51,266 nt of DNA from Myxococcus dinghuensis (GTDB lineage: Bacteria > Myxococcota > Myxococcia > Myxococcales > Myxococcaceae), in NCBI RefSeq assembly GCF_024198235.1, contig NZ_JAKCFB010000058.1, forward strand, positions 1 to 51,266. The letters run 5' to 3'. Of this stretch, positions 49,857 to 51,266 are shown piece by piece (positions within the stretch are counted from its first letter, which is position 1; every line of letters starts with the position of its first letter). The notes under the pieces are model-generated. The model made no database searches, was not told the origin of the DNA, and saw only the letters and a list, made by a program, of their open reading frames with translations. Both the position numbers and the translations under genes were made by a program.

Positions 49857-51266
49857 CTAGTGGGACAGCATCTCCAGGGGCATGCGCACCGTGGTGACTT
49901 CCCCGGTCTTGATGTCCACGGGCAGGGTGAACGAGCGGCCGCTGCCATCCACGAGCTTCAGGTTGTGCTTGCCCGCCGGCAGGCTCGCCTTGGTGAGGGG
50001 CGTGTCCCCGAGCATCCGGCCGCCCACGTACACCTTGGCGGACGGGTCGGTGCTCAAGGAGAGGAAGCCCGGCTCGCCCGTGGCGCTGGGCTGGGGCTCC
50101 GCGCCGTCCTGGCTCCGCGCCTTGCCACCCCGCACCGGCTCCTTGGGGCGCTTGGTGATGGTGACCTTCGACTTCTTGATTTGCGACGACTCGTCCGCGT
50201 CCGGCGCGTCCGCCTCCGCCGCGTCCTCGGGCTGGGCGGTGGGGGGCTCCGCCACGGGTGCCTCGGCGGGTGGCGGGGTCCCGGTCGTGTCCGCCATGAC
50301 CGTGCCCTCGGGCGCGCCGCCACTGCCCGGGGCGGGGGGCGGCGCCGGGGGGGTGGGCGTGGTCAGCGCCGGGGGCGCGGCCTGCTGTCGGGGCGGGAGC
50401 GGCGTGGGGGCGGGCTGCTTCCCGTCGCCGTCGAGCAGGGACGACACCCAGCCGGAGATGACGCCCCGGTCCAGGCCGAGCGCCACCGCCGTCGTCCCCA
50501 CGGCGAGCGCGATGAGCACCGCCGCGAGCACCACCATCCAGGTCCCGGAGGAGCCGTGAATCGCCGTCACCCCGGCCTGCGTCGCGGCGTGTGCGCCCTC
50601 GTCCTCGTCGTCCTCGGGCGGCCTCCGACGCGCATCCTGGAAGGCGCGCGCGGGGCGGGTGGTGACGTCCACGTCCGCGTCGTTGGTCGACGGCAACTGG
50701 GCCTGGGTGCGTCGCCGCGGGCCGGCGGCCGGAGGGGCTCCCCGGCGCGCGTCGGCCGGGGCCACGGGCATGCGGACCATGGCCGTCTGCTCGTGGCGCT
50801 CGGGAGGCGCGGGTGGGGGAGGCGCGGGTGGGGGAGGCGTCGTCGGGGCGCGCGGCACGTCCACGCTGCTGCGTCCCCGCGGCCGGGCCTCCGCGCGGGG
50901 CGGCTCCTCCGGGGGGACGGGCGGCGCGGCGCGCGCGAGGGACTGCGGCAGCACCGCGCGGACGGTGTGCTCCTCGGGAGGGGGCAGCGCGGCGCGCGCC
51001 GGCTGGGTGCGCGCGGTGTGCGTCAGGTCGGGGTCCGAGGACGCGGCGGAGGGCACCGGGGGCGGCGGGCGCACCGAGTCCGACGTCGCCGAGCGGGGGG
51101 AGAGCCGCTTCTGAGGCGAGGAGAGCACCGCCTTGCGCGTCGTGGGCTCGGGCTCCGCGGGAGGCGGCGGCGGGGGGGCGGCCGGCTGGTGCGTGGTGGT
51201 GGCGCGGCGGGGCGCTGGAGGCGGGGTGGCGGGCCTGGCCGGCGCGGGGGGCGCTGCCGCGCGACG
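49857..51266 (-). CDS. C-terminal part of a PEGA-tailed protein, probably a Ser/Thr kinase
   Basis: The frame is open from the right edge (51266) to a stop at 49857, about 470 codons; the N terminus is outside the window. The visible part has a long Pro/Ala/Arg-rich linker, one membrane segment (TWMVVLAAVLIALAVGTTAV), a second Pro-rich stretch and a C-terminal PEGA domain (GFLSLSTDPSAKVYVGGRML, LPAGKHNLKLVDGSGRSF). The kinase at 37796-39502 has the same order of linker, membrane helix and PEGA-like tail, so the missing half is likely a kinase. A GTG inside (51128) could be used but no signal supports a start there. Confidence 0.7.
   Translation of the reverse strand, partial: RRAAAPPAPARPATPPPAPRRATTTHQPAAPPPPPPAEPEPTTRKAVLSSPQKRLSPRSATSDSVRPPPPVPSAASSDPDLTHTARTQPARAALPPPEEHTVRAVLPQSLARAAPPVPPEEPPRAEARPRGRSSVDVPRAPTTPPPPAPPPPAPPERHEQTAMVRMPVAPADARRGAPPAAGPRRRTQAQLPSTNDADVDVTTRPARAFQDARRRPPEDDEDEGAHAATQAGVTAIHGSSGTWMVVLAAVLIALAVGTTAVALGLDRGVISGWVSSLLDGDGKQPAPTPLPPRQQAAPPALTTPTPPAPPPAPGSGGAPEGTVMADTTGTPPPAEAPVAEPPTAQPEDAAEADAPDADESSQIKKSKVTITKRPKEPVRGGKARSQDGAEPQPSATGEPGFLSLSTDPSAKVYVGGRMLGDTPLTKASLPAGKHNLKLVDGSGRSFTLPVDIKTGEVTTVRMPLEMLSH

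Noticed and set aside
1..51266. CRISPR arrays, rRNA and tRNA genes, insertion sequences
   Set aside because: No regularly spaced repeats, no tRNA cloverleaf or rRNA blocks, and no transposase-like product was seen.

Overview
The window is about 51 kb of very GC-rich DNA (roughly 70%) whose content points to a myxobacterium of the Myxococcaceae (Myxococcus, Corallococcus or Pyxidicoccus type). The evidence is: a giant secreted protein with a MYXO-CTERM tail (Cys, membrane helix, Arg cluster), two lipoprotein toxin/immunity loci of the Sit kind (outer-membrane-exchange toxins), Ser/Thr kinases with PEGA-like tails, and many GTG starts. Assignments come from reading motifs; no database search was run.

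Layout. 1-3060 (minus): the conserved jag-yidC-yidD-rnpA-rpmH block for membrane protein insertion, RNase P and ribosomal protein L34. It is divergent from dnaA (3435-4787), which is not followed by dnaN but by an anchored HEAT-repeat protein whose N-terminal half looks like the lipid-binding domain of vitellogenin/MTP. 6841-11848: a DUF2267 protein, a zinc-ribbon membrane protein, an active/inactive M16 peptidase pair and a small hydrophilic protein. 11954-13761: a LysR regulator divergent from an SDR oxidoreductase, with a clear operator between them. 13826-17768: a SitA-type lipoprotein toxin followed by an array of immunity paralogues, two of them nearly identical over 230 bp, one a pseudogene and one fused to a signal-like leader. 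17772-24753 (minus): PhoD-like phosphatase, alpha/beta hydrolase, MFS exporter, CapA-like protein, DoxX. 25028-26487: a second toxin/immunity pair (SitA6/SitI6-like). 26586-34455: a duplicated-domain secreted protein, the MYXO-CTERM beta-helix/Ig protein, a tRNA methyltransferase-like enzyme, an unknown gene and a PIN/HTH toxin-antitoxin pair. 34608-39502: PHB-depolymerase-like esterase, glutathione synthetase, and a Ser/Thr kinase that seems to use an AUC start. 39503-39911: a gene-free region with clustered DnaA-box-like sequences and an AT-rich tract, a candidate replication origin. 39912-51266: small helical and secreted proteins, a Cys-rich lipoprotein, DUF4166-like and SRPBCC-like proteins, a DUF429 protein, a TPR-like membrane protein, a DUF2807-like protein, and the C-terminal part of another PEGA-tailed protein running off the edge.

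How it fits together. The two ends of the chromosome-origin theme (dnaA with rpmH/rnpA/yidC, and the DnaA-box cluster 35 kb away) bracket an accessory zone rich in surface, export and kin-competition genes. The most notable items are the candidate oriC, the bacterial vitellogenin-like protein, the SitA immunity array with its decaying and chimeric members, and a recurring DnaA-box-like 15-mer (CAAGTTSYCCACAGG).
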